Below the pieces are notes generated by a model, which had not been told where the DNA came from, did no database searches, and was given only the letters and a program-made list of their open reading frames with translations. Below, piece after piece: positions 1-5,929 of a stretch of DNA of 8,334 bases (its first letter is position 1; each line of letters starts with the position of its first letter). Origin of the DNA: Candidatus Levyibacteriota bacterium. GTDB lineage: Bacteria > Patescibacteria > Microgenomatia > Levybacterales > UBA12049. A program made the translations under genes and the position numbers. The stretch is taken from positions 1-8,334 of the forward strand of contig DAHWUP010000013.1 in NCBI GenBank assembly GCA_027334565.1, given 5' to 3'.

Positions 1-53
1 GTTATAAAATCCGCTCCGAGATTATTCGGTTCGACAAAGTACACTTCACGCAT
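1..53 (-). CDS. Start of an unidentified protein downstream of the sigma factor (partial)
   Basis: The first 17 codons of a minus-strand gene are visible, from the ATG at 53 to the window edge, reading MREVYFVEPNNLGADFI. An AAGGA purine run on the minus strand (plus 56-60) sits just before the ATG, which is the clearest Shine-Dalgarno-like sequence in the window although its spacing is short. The ATG lies 19 bases after the sigma factor stop, so the two genes are very likely co-transcribed. Genes directly downstream of ECF sigma factors often encode an anti-sigma factor or another regulator of the sigma factor. That is context only: the visible residues contain no transmembrane segment, zinc motif or other recognisable signature, so no function is assigned. 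Confidence 0.55.
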   Translation of the reverse strand, partial: MREVYFVEPNNLGADFI

Positions 54-72
54 TTTCCTTTTTAATTTCAAT

Positions 73-618
73 TCAGCTGCTTTCATAAATTTTGACGAAT
101 GCTTTTCTGGCCCGATAAATCAAGCTTTCTGTTGCCTTAAACCCCAATGCTAATTTCTGGGCGATGTCCACTACTTTTTCCCCTTCAATATATTTGAGTC
201 TTAAAACCAGTCGGTAATCATTCGGCAATTTCTCCAGCACCCTCTTGATCTTGCTGGCCAGTTCTTTTTTTTCCAATTCATCATCAATCAAAATTATTTT
301 CAATCCTTCAACAACATATGACGGCAGGGCGGAAAAAAGAATCTTTTTTAATTTCTTTTTCCTGATGACATCCACCACTTTGTTCCTGGCGATAGAAAAG
401 AGATAGGTTTTAATCGAACTTTGTCCATGAAAGTCGCGAACTTTTTCAATAAAATCCAAGAATACATCTTGCGTCACTTCCTCCGCTATTCCCAGATCGT
501 TTAATTGCCGGCGGACAAACCGAAGAATAAATGGATTATACTGCCTGTAAAAATCAAGAAGCACCTTTTCATCCCGGTGGATAATACCCGATATTAAGTG
601 TTGATCATTTTTGCTCAT
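73..618 (-). CDS. ECF-type RNA polymerase sigma factor (sigma-70 family)
   Basis: This 181-residue protein has the two-domain layout and length of an extracytoplasmic-function sigma factor, which recruits core RNA polymerase to an alternative promoter set. Region 2 spans roughly residues 15-88, with the pattern VFLDFIEKVRDF, then KTYLFSIARNKVVDVIRKKK, the usual -10 recognition and DNA-melting helices. Region 4 spans about 118-177, with LPNDYRLVLRLKYIEG and a helix-turn-helix ending in KATESLIYRARKAF, which should bind the -35 element. Between them lies a short basic and hydrophobic linker. No membrane segment is present. The gene ends in TGA. It leads a minus-strand unit whose next gene starts 19 bases downstream. 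Its own -10 box lies 13 bases before the ATG, so the mRNA leader would be only about 6 bases. The family call is firm; the regulon and inducing signal cannot be read from the sequence. Confidence 0.93.
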   Translation of the reverse strand: MSKNDQHLISGIIHRDEKVLLDFYRQYNPFILRFVRRQLNDLGIAEEVTQDVFLDFIEKVRDFHGQSSIKTYLFSIARNKVVDVIRKKKLKKILFSALPSYVVEGLKIILIDDELEKKELASKIKRVLEKLPNDYRLVLRLKYIEGEKVVDIAQKLALGFKATESLIYRARKAFVKIYESS

Positions 619-630
619 TTGCTTTATAAT
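601..630 (+). promoter_or_regulatory. Promoter of the DUF4340-like gene
   Basis: A perfect TATAAT box at 625-630 is preceded by TTGATC at 601-606 (4 of 6 matches to TTGACA) with an 18-base spacer. The predicted start near 637 leaves a leader of about 5 bases before the ATG at 642. The -35 element lies inside the first codons of the divergent sigma factor gene. A second possible -10 (TATACT, 633-638) is less well placed. Confidence 0.6.
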
Positions 631-659
631 ATTATACTTTTATGGAAAGAAATACACAA
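631..659 (-). promoter_or_regulatory. Promoter of the ECF sigma factor gene
   Basis: On the minus strand a perfect TATAAT box (plus 631-636) lies 17 bases from TTGTGT (plus 654-659), a weak -35. Predicted transcription starts near 624, about 6 bases before the ATG at 618. This -10 directly abuts the opposing -10 at 625-630, together forming the 12-base palindrome TATAATATTATA. Its -35 lies in the first codons of the DUF4340-like gene. Confidence 0.55.
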
Positions 660-1511
660 AGACTGCGCGTTTTACTGGTTAGCATTTGTCTTTTGGCAGC
701 GGCTATTTTTTTCAAAAGCAAATTACCTGCTTTGACTAACGCCAATAGCCAGCTGGCTTTCCCGAAATTAAACCGGGACAATATCACAGCAATCGATGTT
801 CAGGAAACCAACGACACAATATTTCTAAAAAAAATAAACAGCCGGTGGTTTGTCAAAAAAGACGGCGAAAATTTCGCTGCCGATGGTGATCGAATCAACT
901 CAATCATTAACAGCTTGGAAACTCTGAAAATACGAGGAATCGTATCCGACAATAAAAATAACCGGGCCGACTTCGGTATTGGCAAACAGGCAATTACTCT
1001 TCACGGTAAAAACGATTATATCCTTTATCTTGGCGACAGTAACGCTTCCAATCAATATTATGTCCGGATAGGCAAAAGCAATGCGGTGTTTACCGCTGGC
1101 AACTTAGATGATATTTTGATTCCCGCCGATTATCGTGATTTATCAACCCATCTGGTCGACGATGAAAATAAAGTAAAAAACATAAAAATAGATTATTCCG
1201 GTAAGGAAACCGTTTTGGTCAAAAACAACGACCAATGGAAAGTAAATAACGTTGACGCACAAAGGGAACAAGCCGACTATTATATCAATGATTTAAAAAC
1301 GCTTAAAAGCACCGATATTTTTTTGAAAAATCCCGTCGACTCCTCAATGACGGCATCATTGACGATCACCGTCGACGGAAAAACAGCCACATTTTACGAA
1401 AAAGACAAGGATAATTATTATCTGTCAATTTCCGGCGATAAAAAATATTACCAAATCCCGGCCGTTTACGTTTCTTCTTTAATGAAAGAACAAAAAGACT
1501 TTACGAAATAA
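642..1511 (+). CDS. DUF4340-like membrane-anchored protein
   Basis: The 289-residue product begins with a basic stretch and a hydrophobic segment at about residues 9-25 (LRVLLVSICLLAAAIFF), so it is probably anchored in the membrane with the bulk outside the cell. The remainder has two related beta-rich halves, each with the pattern of a strand, then WFVKKDG or WKVNN, then a helix that includes SLETLK or DLKTLKS. This arrangement, with the phrases ADFGIG and ILYLGD, is typical of DUF4340. In other bacteria DUF4340 proteins occur beside Gld-type ABC transporter components, but no transporter gene is visible here and no activity is known. The ATG at 642 is favoured because it lies immediately after the promoter and starts the basic N-terminal segment. 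The gene ends 2 bases before the stop of the convergent propeller gene, leaving no room for a separate terminator. Confidence 0.8.
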   Translation: MERNTQRLRVLLVSICLLAAAIFFKSKLPALTNANSQLAFPKLNRDNITAIDVQETNDTIFLKKINSRWFVKKDGENFAADGDRINSIINSLETLKIRGIVSDNKNNRADFGIGKQAITLHGKNDYILYLGDSNASNQYYVRIGKSNAVFTAGNLDDILIPADYRDLSTHLVDDENKVKNIKIDYSGKETVLVKNNDQWKVNNVDAQREQADYYINDLKTLKSTDIFLKNPVDSSMTASLTITVDGKTATFYEKDKDNYYLSISGDKKYYQIPAVYVSSLMKEQKDFTK

Positions 1512-1513
1512 GT

Positions 1514-3268
1514 TCAGTTCATACTCATCTTATAAATTTTCGCGCCGGCTAAAATGTAGGCGTCGTTGTCATAAACTACAAAGTCGTTCGACTGTTTGAG
1601 CACCGGCGAATTGATTTCCTGGCTATAAGTGCCGTCTTTGCTAAGGACGTAAATTGACCCTCGAGTTTTATCCCAGGCATAAACTTTATCGACATTTTTA
1701 TCGGTAAATATTTTTTTGATGTTGATTTGAGGATCAGGAAACTCTGTTTTGAAATCATCCTGACTGCCGGCGGTAAACTTGAAAATATGGTCAGGAAATC
1801 CGACGTAGACCGATGAATCAATTGCCATGGAGTTGGCACCAGTCAAACCGTTTTCTCCGCCCTGGAAATAGGCGCTTCTGGTGGCATAACCCATACCGGT
1901 TCCGACATATTTGTCAATGGTGTCTTTTGACGGATCAAGCAGATATAAATTACCGTTAAAAGCAATCATTGACTGAATATTCCCCCAGTTACTGTCGGCG
2001 TCGATAACTTTTGATAATTTTCCCTGATCGTCAATTTTGTAGATACCGGCGCCCTCTACATAAAAAAGCGGGTTGCTTTGGTCGGAAGCAATCATCGTAG
2101 CATTTTGTAACTCGCCAAAAGAGTATTTATTCAGCGATTTTTTGGTCAATGAAAGAATATACACTGTTTTTTGCCCGTTATCCAAAATAATAGCGCTGTC
2201 GCCATCCAGATAAAGCCTTATTCCTTTTGCTTGGGGATTATCGACTGTTAGATCGAAAAATTCATCTACCGGTTTCTCCTGCACTTTGAGAATTTTATTC
2301 TCCTCGTCACCTATCATTTTATCGATTGCCGCCACTTCCGGTCGGTTGCCAATTTCCTTTCGTAAATTATCAACATCATCCTTGGCTTCATTAATAAGCG
2401 ATATTGCCCGCGGAATACTAAGATATGAGGCATCGTCGGCCTGGCTTAATTTCTGATTAACCGATTCTTTAGCGGCATTTAATCGGCTTTGAATGTCGGC
2501 ATTTTTCCTTCTTTGATAACCAAAAACAACACTCCACAAAAATATCAGGAAAATTATTCCAACAATAATAAAAGTCAGTGCTCTTTTTTTTCGCGGTGCA
2601 CCGGCCTGTTCCCCTTGCAAAAATAAATAGGCGGAATGCAGTTTACTAAAAAAAATATCGTGTAAATCTGCCCCGTTACGGGAATGGGTGATTGGATTGG
2701 CCGGCCGGGCAAATTCCACCAGCAGGAATTTAATGAACAATGCGGCTTTCTGGTTACTTTTCACCCCCGATAATTTTGGTGTAATCTTCTCAATGATTTC
2801 TTTTGGTAGCCGATTGCCTAATTCTTTGTGCAAACCGTTTTCTCCGCCGGCCGCCTCAATAAAATTATCGGTGGTAAAAATAAATAAATCATCATTTTCG
2901 ACGTAACCGGATGCGGTTTTTTCCCCACCGATTATTTTTACCAGATGCTTCTTGCGGCAAATCAACACGTTGCCAGTACTGCTGGTTTTCAAATATAAAA
3001 TGTTATTTTTCCGATAACCGGCTGCTAGGGAAAAATTAGTCGGCAGATTATTTTCGGTAATAACTTCGGTTAACTTCAGTTCAAACTGTGCCAAATAATT
3101 GAATGCGGACGATAAAATACCTGTCCTTAACGATTGTAGTATCGCCTGGCCATTCTCACGACTTACTCCTTCAATCGCCAAAATCAGGAATAAATTATCT
3201 TCGGAAAGATATCCGGTAAAGCCGGTATCATTTTCGTTGGCGTAAAAAGCGTTCTCTATCTGCCACAT
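1514..3268 (-). CDS. PP2C-like/transmembrane/coiled-coil/beta-propeller protein, function unknown
   Basis: This 584-residue protein has four visible parts. Residues 1-190 resemble a PP2C-type phosphatase fold: an early FLILAIEGV strand where active enzymes carry a DG metal-binding motif, then TSSTGNVLICRKKHLVKI and DDLFIFTTDNF, which match the later core strands. The usual aspartates are largely absent, so the domain is probably catalytically inactive. Residues 231-251 form one hydrophobic membrane helix after the basic KKRA. Residues 252-330 are charged and helical, probably a coiled coil. Residues 337-584 contain repeated beta-strand blocks (LYLDGDSAIILDNGQ, PLFYVEGAGIYKID, NLYLLDPSKDTIDKY, KVYAWDKTRGSIYVL), consistent with a beta-propeller outside the cell. 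It is the last gene of a three-gene operon, starting 3 bases after the preceding stop, with no Shine-Dalgarno sequence. A sensor or scaffold spanning the membrane is the best guess. Confidence 0.75.
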   Translation of the reverse strand: MWQIENAFYANENDTGFTGYLSEDNLFLILAIEGVSRENGQAILQSLRTGILSSAFNYLAQFELKLTEVITENNLPTNFSLAAGYRKNNILYLKTSSTGNVLICRKKHLVKIIGGEKTASGYVENDDLFIFTTDNFIEAAGGENGLHKELGNRLPKEIIEKITPKLSGVKSNQKAALFIKFLLVEFARPANPITHSRNGADLHDIFFSKLHSAYLFLQGEQAGAPRKKRALTFIIVGIIFLIFLWSVVFGYQRRKNADIQSRLNAAKESVNQKLSQADDASYLSIPRAISLINEAKDDVDNLRKEIGNRPEVAAIDKMIGDEENKILKVQEKPVDEFFDLTVDNPQAKGIRLYLDGDSAIILDNGQKTVYILSLTKKSLNKYSFGELQNATMIASDQSNPLFYVEGAGIYKIDDQGKLSKVIDADSNWGNIQSMIAFNGNLYLLDPSKDTIDKYVGTGMGYATRSAYFQGGENGLTGANSMAIDSSVYVGFPDHIFKFTAGSQDDFKTEFPDPQINIKKIFTDKNVDKVYAWDKTRGSIYVLSKDGTYSQEINSPVLKQSNDFVVYDNDAYILAGAKIYKMSMN

Positions 3269-3271
3269 ATA

Positions 3272-3511
3272 TCAAATCAATAATATTGACCAAATAACCA
3301 AAAATACCGCTATCCCGATTTGCAAAATGGAAATGGTCAAAATAATGAAATTATTTTTCACCCTGACCGCCTGATTCATTACATCGGTTTGGCGGTAAAT
3401 AATGATGGTATAGAAGAGGTAAAACACGGAAAAAATTATCGCCAGCGTTTTGAAAACAATCGGAATAATATCCTGGATATTTAACGATAAAATGATCTGG
3501 GCAATATTCAT
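3272..3511 (-). CDS. Small two-helix membrane protein
   Basis: The 79-residue product has two long hydrophobic segments at about residues 15-40 and 53-78, separated by a short polar loop (YRQTDVMNQAVRVKNN). It therefore looks like a hairpin integral membrane protein with both ends on the same side. It resembles small membrane proteins of the DUF5657 kind seen in Patescibacteria, but that name is tentative. The gene starts 3 bases after the stop of the PH domain gene and ends 3 bases before the start of the propeller gene. It has no visible Shine-Dalgarno sequence, so translation is probably coupled to its upstream neighbour. The spacing suggests it works with both neighbours, perhaps as a membrane subunit of one complex. 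No catalytic residues are evident. Confidence 0.75.
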   Translation of the reverse strand: MNIAQIILSLNIQDIIPIVFKTLAIIFSVFYLFYTIIIYRQTDVMNQAVRVKNNFIILTISILQIGIAVFLVIWSILLI

Positions 3512-3514
3512 AAA

Positions 3515-4051
3515 TTACGGTAATAAACCATTAATAATTTTAACCACCTGTGCCGGATGAAAAATGTTTTCAAATTCGATCCTATCTTGCGTTCCGGCCG
3601 TTTGAACAAAAACATTGCCATAATCAAAAAGCGAGGGAATATAGCCGCCACTTTCCGATGTAATATCCTCCACTTTTTCAAGATGGGTTGCGGTCACTTC
3701 TTTATAAATAATCATGGTAAAACCGACATCAACAATCCGTTGATTGGTTATTATTCCCACATTAAAAAACCAATTAAGGAAATTGAACCATAAATAACTA
3801 AGGATAAAAACAATGCCAAAAACATCAATAAACAAAATTTGGTTGACTGTAAGAAATGAGGAAAACAAAAAATTAACCACCACCAGTAATACAAAAAAAA
3901 TTACCGCATTAATCACCCAATATATTTGCGTAATCGGATGAGCGCGTAAAGTAAGAATCACCGTTTCCTGATCAGCTTGGGTTTCGAAACGAGTTTCGGG
4001 ATATAGACAGTAAGAATGAAGCGCCTGATGTTGTTGGGTATTGTTTTCCAT
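3515..4051 (-). CDS. Bacterial PH domain membrane protein (YdbS-like, bPH2 type)
   Basis: This 178-residue protein has a polar N-terminus, two hydrophobic segments at about 45-68 and 72-96, and then a C-terminal domain with the bacterial pleckstrin-homology pattern: WFFNVGIITNQRIVDV, KEVTATHLEKVEDI and a closing FENIFHPAQVVKIINGLL helix. Such proteins were earlier grouped as DUF304. The PH-like part probably lies at the cytoplasmic face of the membrane, where it could bind lipid or a partner protein; the family has no established enzymatic activity. It is the first gene of a tight operon with the 79-residue and 584-residue membrane proteins (3-base gaps). Its ATG lies only about 2 bases from the predicted transcription start, so the mRNA would be essentially leaderless. 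Its first codons also contain the -35 element of the divergent 5S rRNA promoter. Confidence 0.85.
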   Translation of the reverse strand: MENNTQQHQALHSYCLYPETRFETQADQETVILTLRAHPITQIYWVINAVIFFVLLVVVNFLFSSFLTVNQILFIDVFGIVFILSYLWFNFLNWFFNVGIITNQRIVDVGFTMIIYKEVTATHLEKVEDITSESGGYIPSLFDYGNVFVQTAGTQDRIEFENIFHPAQVVKIINGLLP

Positions 4052-4069
4052 GCATAAATATTATATACT
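4041..4069 (+). promoter_or_regulatory. Promoter of the 5S rRNA gene
   Basis: TATACT at 4064-4069 (5 of 6 matches to TATAAT) is preceded by TTGTTT at 4041-4046 with a 17-base spacer. Seven bases after the -10 is 4076, exactly the first base of the 5S closing stem, so the transcript is predicted to begin at or next to the mature 5' end. The -35 lies inside the first codons of the divergent PH domain gene. Confidence 0.65.
4060..4065 (-). promoter_or_regulatory. -10 box of the PH domain operon
   Basis: The minus strand carries a perfect TATAAT at plus 4060-4065, overlapping the opposing 5S -10 (4064-4069) by two bases. The predicted start near 4053 is 2 bases from the ATG at 4051. No good -35 is visible; at the expected spacing it would lie inside the 5S gene (about 4083-4089). 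Confidence 0.5.
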
Positions 4070-4075
4070 ATTACT

Positions 4076-4199
4076 TGCCCTGGTTACTCGAGCGACTTGG
4101 CCCCACCCTTTCCCATCCCGAACAAGGAAGTGAAACGAGTCAGCGCCGATGATACTCAATCCAAAGCGGATTTGGGGAAAGTAGGTCGTAGCCGGGGCA
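4076..4199 (+). rRNA. rrf: 5S ribosomal RNA (solitary)
   Basis: The sequence has the conserved 5S core: CCCATCCCGAAC, then GGAAGTGAAACG, AGCGCCGATGATACT, and GGGGAAAGTAGGTCG. The ends pair as helix I over 12 positions: 4076-4087 (TGCCCTGGTTAC) with 4188-4199 (GTAGCCGGGGCA), using two G-U wobbles. Helix IV is visible as CCAAA/TTTGG around a GCGGA loop near 4161-4175. The span is about 124 bases, slightly longer than a usual mature 5S, so the mature ends may be trimmed by a few bases. There is no 16S or 23S sequence in the window: the gene stands alone with its own promoter, between protein genes on the opposite strand. Confidence 0.96.
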
Positions 4200-4217
4200 T
4201 TTTTTTATTTATTTTTA
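4188..4217 (+). terminator. Probable 5S rRNA terminator
   Basis: The G+C-rich 3' strand of the 5S closing stem is followed at once by seven T residues (4200-4206) and a further T-rich stretch to 4217. The T-tract runs into the stop codon (4205-4207) of the convergent gene. There is no separate hairpin, so the 5S helices themselves would have to supply the RNA structure. Confidence 0.5.
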
Positions 4218-4735
4218 AACAAGATATTCTTTGGCACGGCGAAAACGGAATCGTCGGTAATCGCTTCTTTCCGGCAGGAATCAAGACTCTTTTTTAAACT
4301 GCCCATATCGAACGGTATTCCTTGAGGAACAATGCTTTTCAACATATTGTTATCCAACAGATTTAAATAGGTCCCAATGCCGCAGGTTTTTTCGCCAGAA
4401 TAAGCGCCCTGAAGATAATGATACAGGCAATCACCGTTAAGGACGATATTATTTGTTTGTTTATTGCTTTGGATTTTGACAGCGATTTGTTTGTTTTTAA
4501 TGAATGCCGATACGGTCGCGTCCGGTGAAGAAAATTGGCACACCCAGGGGCCGGTCAGATCAATTTGGACCGATACCGCTGTAGGGACAGGAGAAGGAAC
4601 GACGGTCGGTGAAATGGAAATAGTCTGTGGTGAAATAACGGGATTTTGCTGGAATTTCAAGATTAAACCGATGATTACTACCGCGATCGGGACAATGATA
4701 ATAACACGGCTGACGATATGGAAAAAATCATCCAT
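4205..4735 (-). CDS. Membrane-anchored or secreted protein with four cysteines, function unknown
   Basis: This 176-residue protein is not recognised. Residues 10-27 form a hydrophobic helix (RVIIIVPIAVVIIGLILK), consistent with a signal anchor that places the rest outside the cell. Residues 31-53 are a proline-, serine- and threonine-rich linker (PTVVPSPVPTAV). The compact remainder has four cysteines, C66, C103, C118 and C154, an even number that could form two disulfide bonds. The opening LTGPWVCQF looks like the first strand of a small beta domain. The gene starts 9 bases after the stop of the DUF2130 gene and is probably co-transcribed with it, though no Shine-Dalgarno sequence is visible. 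Its stop lies in the T-tract behind the convergent 5S gene, 5 bases from the 5S end. Confidence 0.7.
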   Translation of the reverse strand: MDDFFHIVSRVIIIVPIAVVIIGLILKFQQNPVISPQTISISPTVVPSPVPTAVSVQIDLTGPWVCQFSSPDATVSAFIKNKQIAVKIQSNKQTNNIVLNGDCLYHYLQGAYSGEKTCGIGTYLNLLDNNMLKSIVPQGIPFDMGSLKKSLDSCRKEAITDDSVFAVPKNILFKNK

Positions 4736-4744
4736 AATTTATGT

Positions 4745-5899
4745 TTATTCAAACAATGGGGCTTTTTCAACTACATTTTCATCCGGCAACATCTCCGCCC
4801 CTTTTATCTCCGGTAGCGCTTTACCAACGATACTTTGTAGATCGCCACTCATTCCCAAAATATTATCGATAACCCGGCGGATGCTTTTTTCCTGCCGCGC
4901 CCATTTTTGGGTATAGAATTTCCGTTCTCTTTCCAAATCATCCTGCAATTGACCATAAGCGTCGTATATCGCATCAATCCGACTTTTGAATTCCATGCCG
5001 GTTAAATAATTCCAGAGAATTTCTTGTTTGCTGTCTTTGCCAATAACCGACGACTTGACGGCAGCAATCTTTATCAAGCTATCGCGCAGAATCATTGTCA
5101 AACCAAGAAAAGCCTCATACGAACATACCCAAACACCTTGGTATAAACCGAAGTGTTTGATGTTGTCCGGCAGAATATGGCTGACAAGCACCGCGACTTC
5201 GGCATTCACCGTTTGTTGGTCGCTACGCAATTTGGGAATCCAGTCATTACCCCATGATTTCGTTCTTTTCGATTCCCAAATAATCGTTCCGCAGGTTTTT
5301 CCGAACTGGCTTTTTACCACCTGGACGATATCGGCTCCCCGGACGCCTTTGGGAACTTCTTTAATCTCATCCGCAGGAAATTCTTTTTGCAAAATATTTT
5401 CCAGTTCCAATTCCAATACTTCCCCCTGGGTTTGTTGTGATCCTTGAGTAGCTTTTTGCTTGAGTTCTTCGATTTGCTTAAGAAGGTCCGCTTCCTTTTT
5501 TTTATATTCGAGGTCTTTAAACTTGTTTTCCTCCACCGCTCGCATGAAAGCATCTGTCTCGATCTTCTTTCTTTCCTCGTCAAGTTTCCTCTGCATTTTT
5601 AACTCAACTTCTTTTTTTTCTTCCTCAAGCCTCATTTTTTCTTTTCTAATTTCCATCTCATTTTTTATAAATTGATCCATCTTTTTGTCCTTTTCGTCAA
5701 GTTCGGTCTTTAGGAGTTTGATTTCCTGTGAGGTTTCTTCGTTTTTCTTCGATTCGGCGGCGGCAAGAGCCTTTTTCCACATGATCATTTTCTGCTCCTT
5801 TTCGAATTTCGATTTTACTTCATCCTCAATCTGATGCTTCAAAGCTTCAGTTACCGGGAAAGATTTTTTGCAATGAGGACAAATAATCGTGTCGTTCAT
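4745..5899 (-). CDS. DUF2130 protein: zinc-motif, coiled coil and PD-(D/E)XK-like nuclease domain
   Basis: The 384-residue protein matches DUF2130 in architecture. It opens with a CPHC motif (C7, C10) in CPHCKKSFPV, followed by KHQIEDEV, the usual family start. Residues 28-155 are highly charged and should form a long coiled coil. Residues 160-290 form the conserved domain: GEVLELELENILQKEF, then GADI (D190) and IIWESKRTKSW (E209-S-K211), then DQQTVNAEVAVLVSH. The D...ExK spacing resembles a PD-(D/E)XK nuclease core, and the putative metal-binding residues D190, E209 and K211 are all present. A C-terminal helical region follows. No substrate or pathway is established for the family. The ATG is 7 bases from the end of the insertion sequence with no Shine-Dalgarno sequence, so its original upstream region has been displaced. 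Confidence 0.88.
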   Translation of the reverse strand: MNDTIICPHCKKSFPVTEALKHQIEDEVKSKFEKEQKMIMWKKALAAAESKKNEETSQEIKLLKTELDEKDKKMDQFIKNEMEIRKEKMRLEEEKKEVELKMQRKLDEERKKIETDAFMRAVEENKFKDLEYKKKEADLLKQIEELKQKATQGSQQTQGEVLELELENILQKEFPADEIKEVPKGVRGADIVQVVKSQFGKTCGTIIWESKRTKSWGNDWIPKLRSDQQTVNAEVAVLVSHILPDNIKHFGLYQGVWVCSYEAFLGLTMILRDSLIKIAAVKSSVIGKDSKQEILWNYLTGMEFKSRIDAIYDAYGQLQDDLERERKFYTQKWARQEKSIRRVIDNILGMSGDLQSIVGKALPEIKGAEMLPDENVVEKAPLFE

Positions 5900-5906
5900 A
5901 ATTTTA

Positions 5907-5929
5907 GGTAATTAGTACGAAACGTAACC
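5907..5929 (+). repeat. Left terminal inverted repeat of the IS1595-family element
   Basis: Read inward, this end starts GGTAATTAGT and ends CGTAACC. It matches the reverse complement of 6716-6738 at 17 of 23 positions: the first 10 and last 7 bases are identical, and the middle six all differ. It includes the transposase stop codon (5912-5914). Confidence 0.85.

Noticed and set aside
11..19. CCGCTCCGA matching the 3' end of tRNA-Pro, considered as a possible attachment site
   Set aside because: Only 9 bases match, the copy lies within another gene's first codons, and no integrase gene is present.
4097..4297. Open frame of 66 codons on the plus strand
   Set aside because: It lies mostly inside the 5S rRNA gene and then antisense to the four-cysteine protein; the 5S structure explains the sequence.
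5028..5675. Plus-strand open frames opposite the DUF2130 gene
   Set aside because: They are antisense shadows of a strongly charged coiled-coil coding region, with serine- and phenylalanine-rich translations typical of such shadows.
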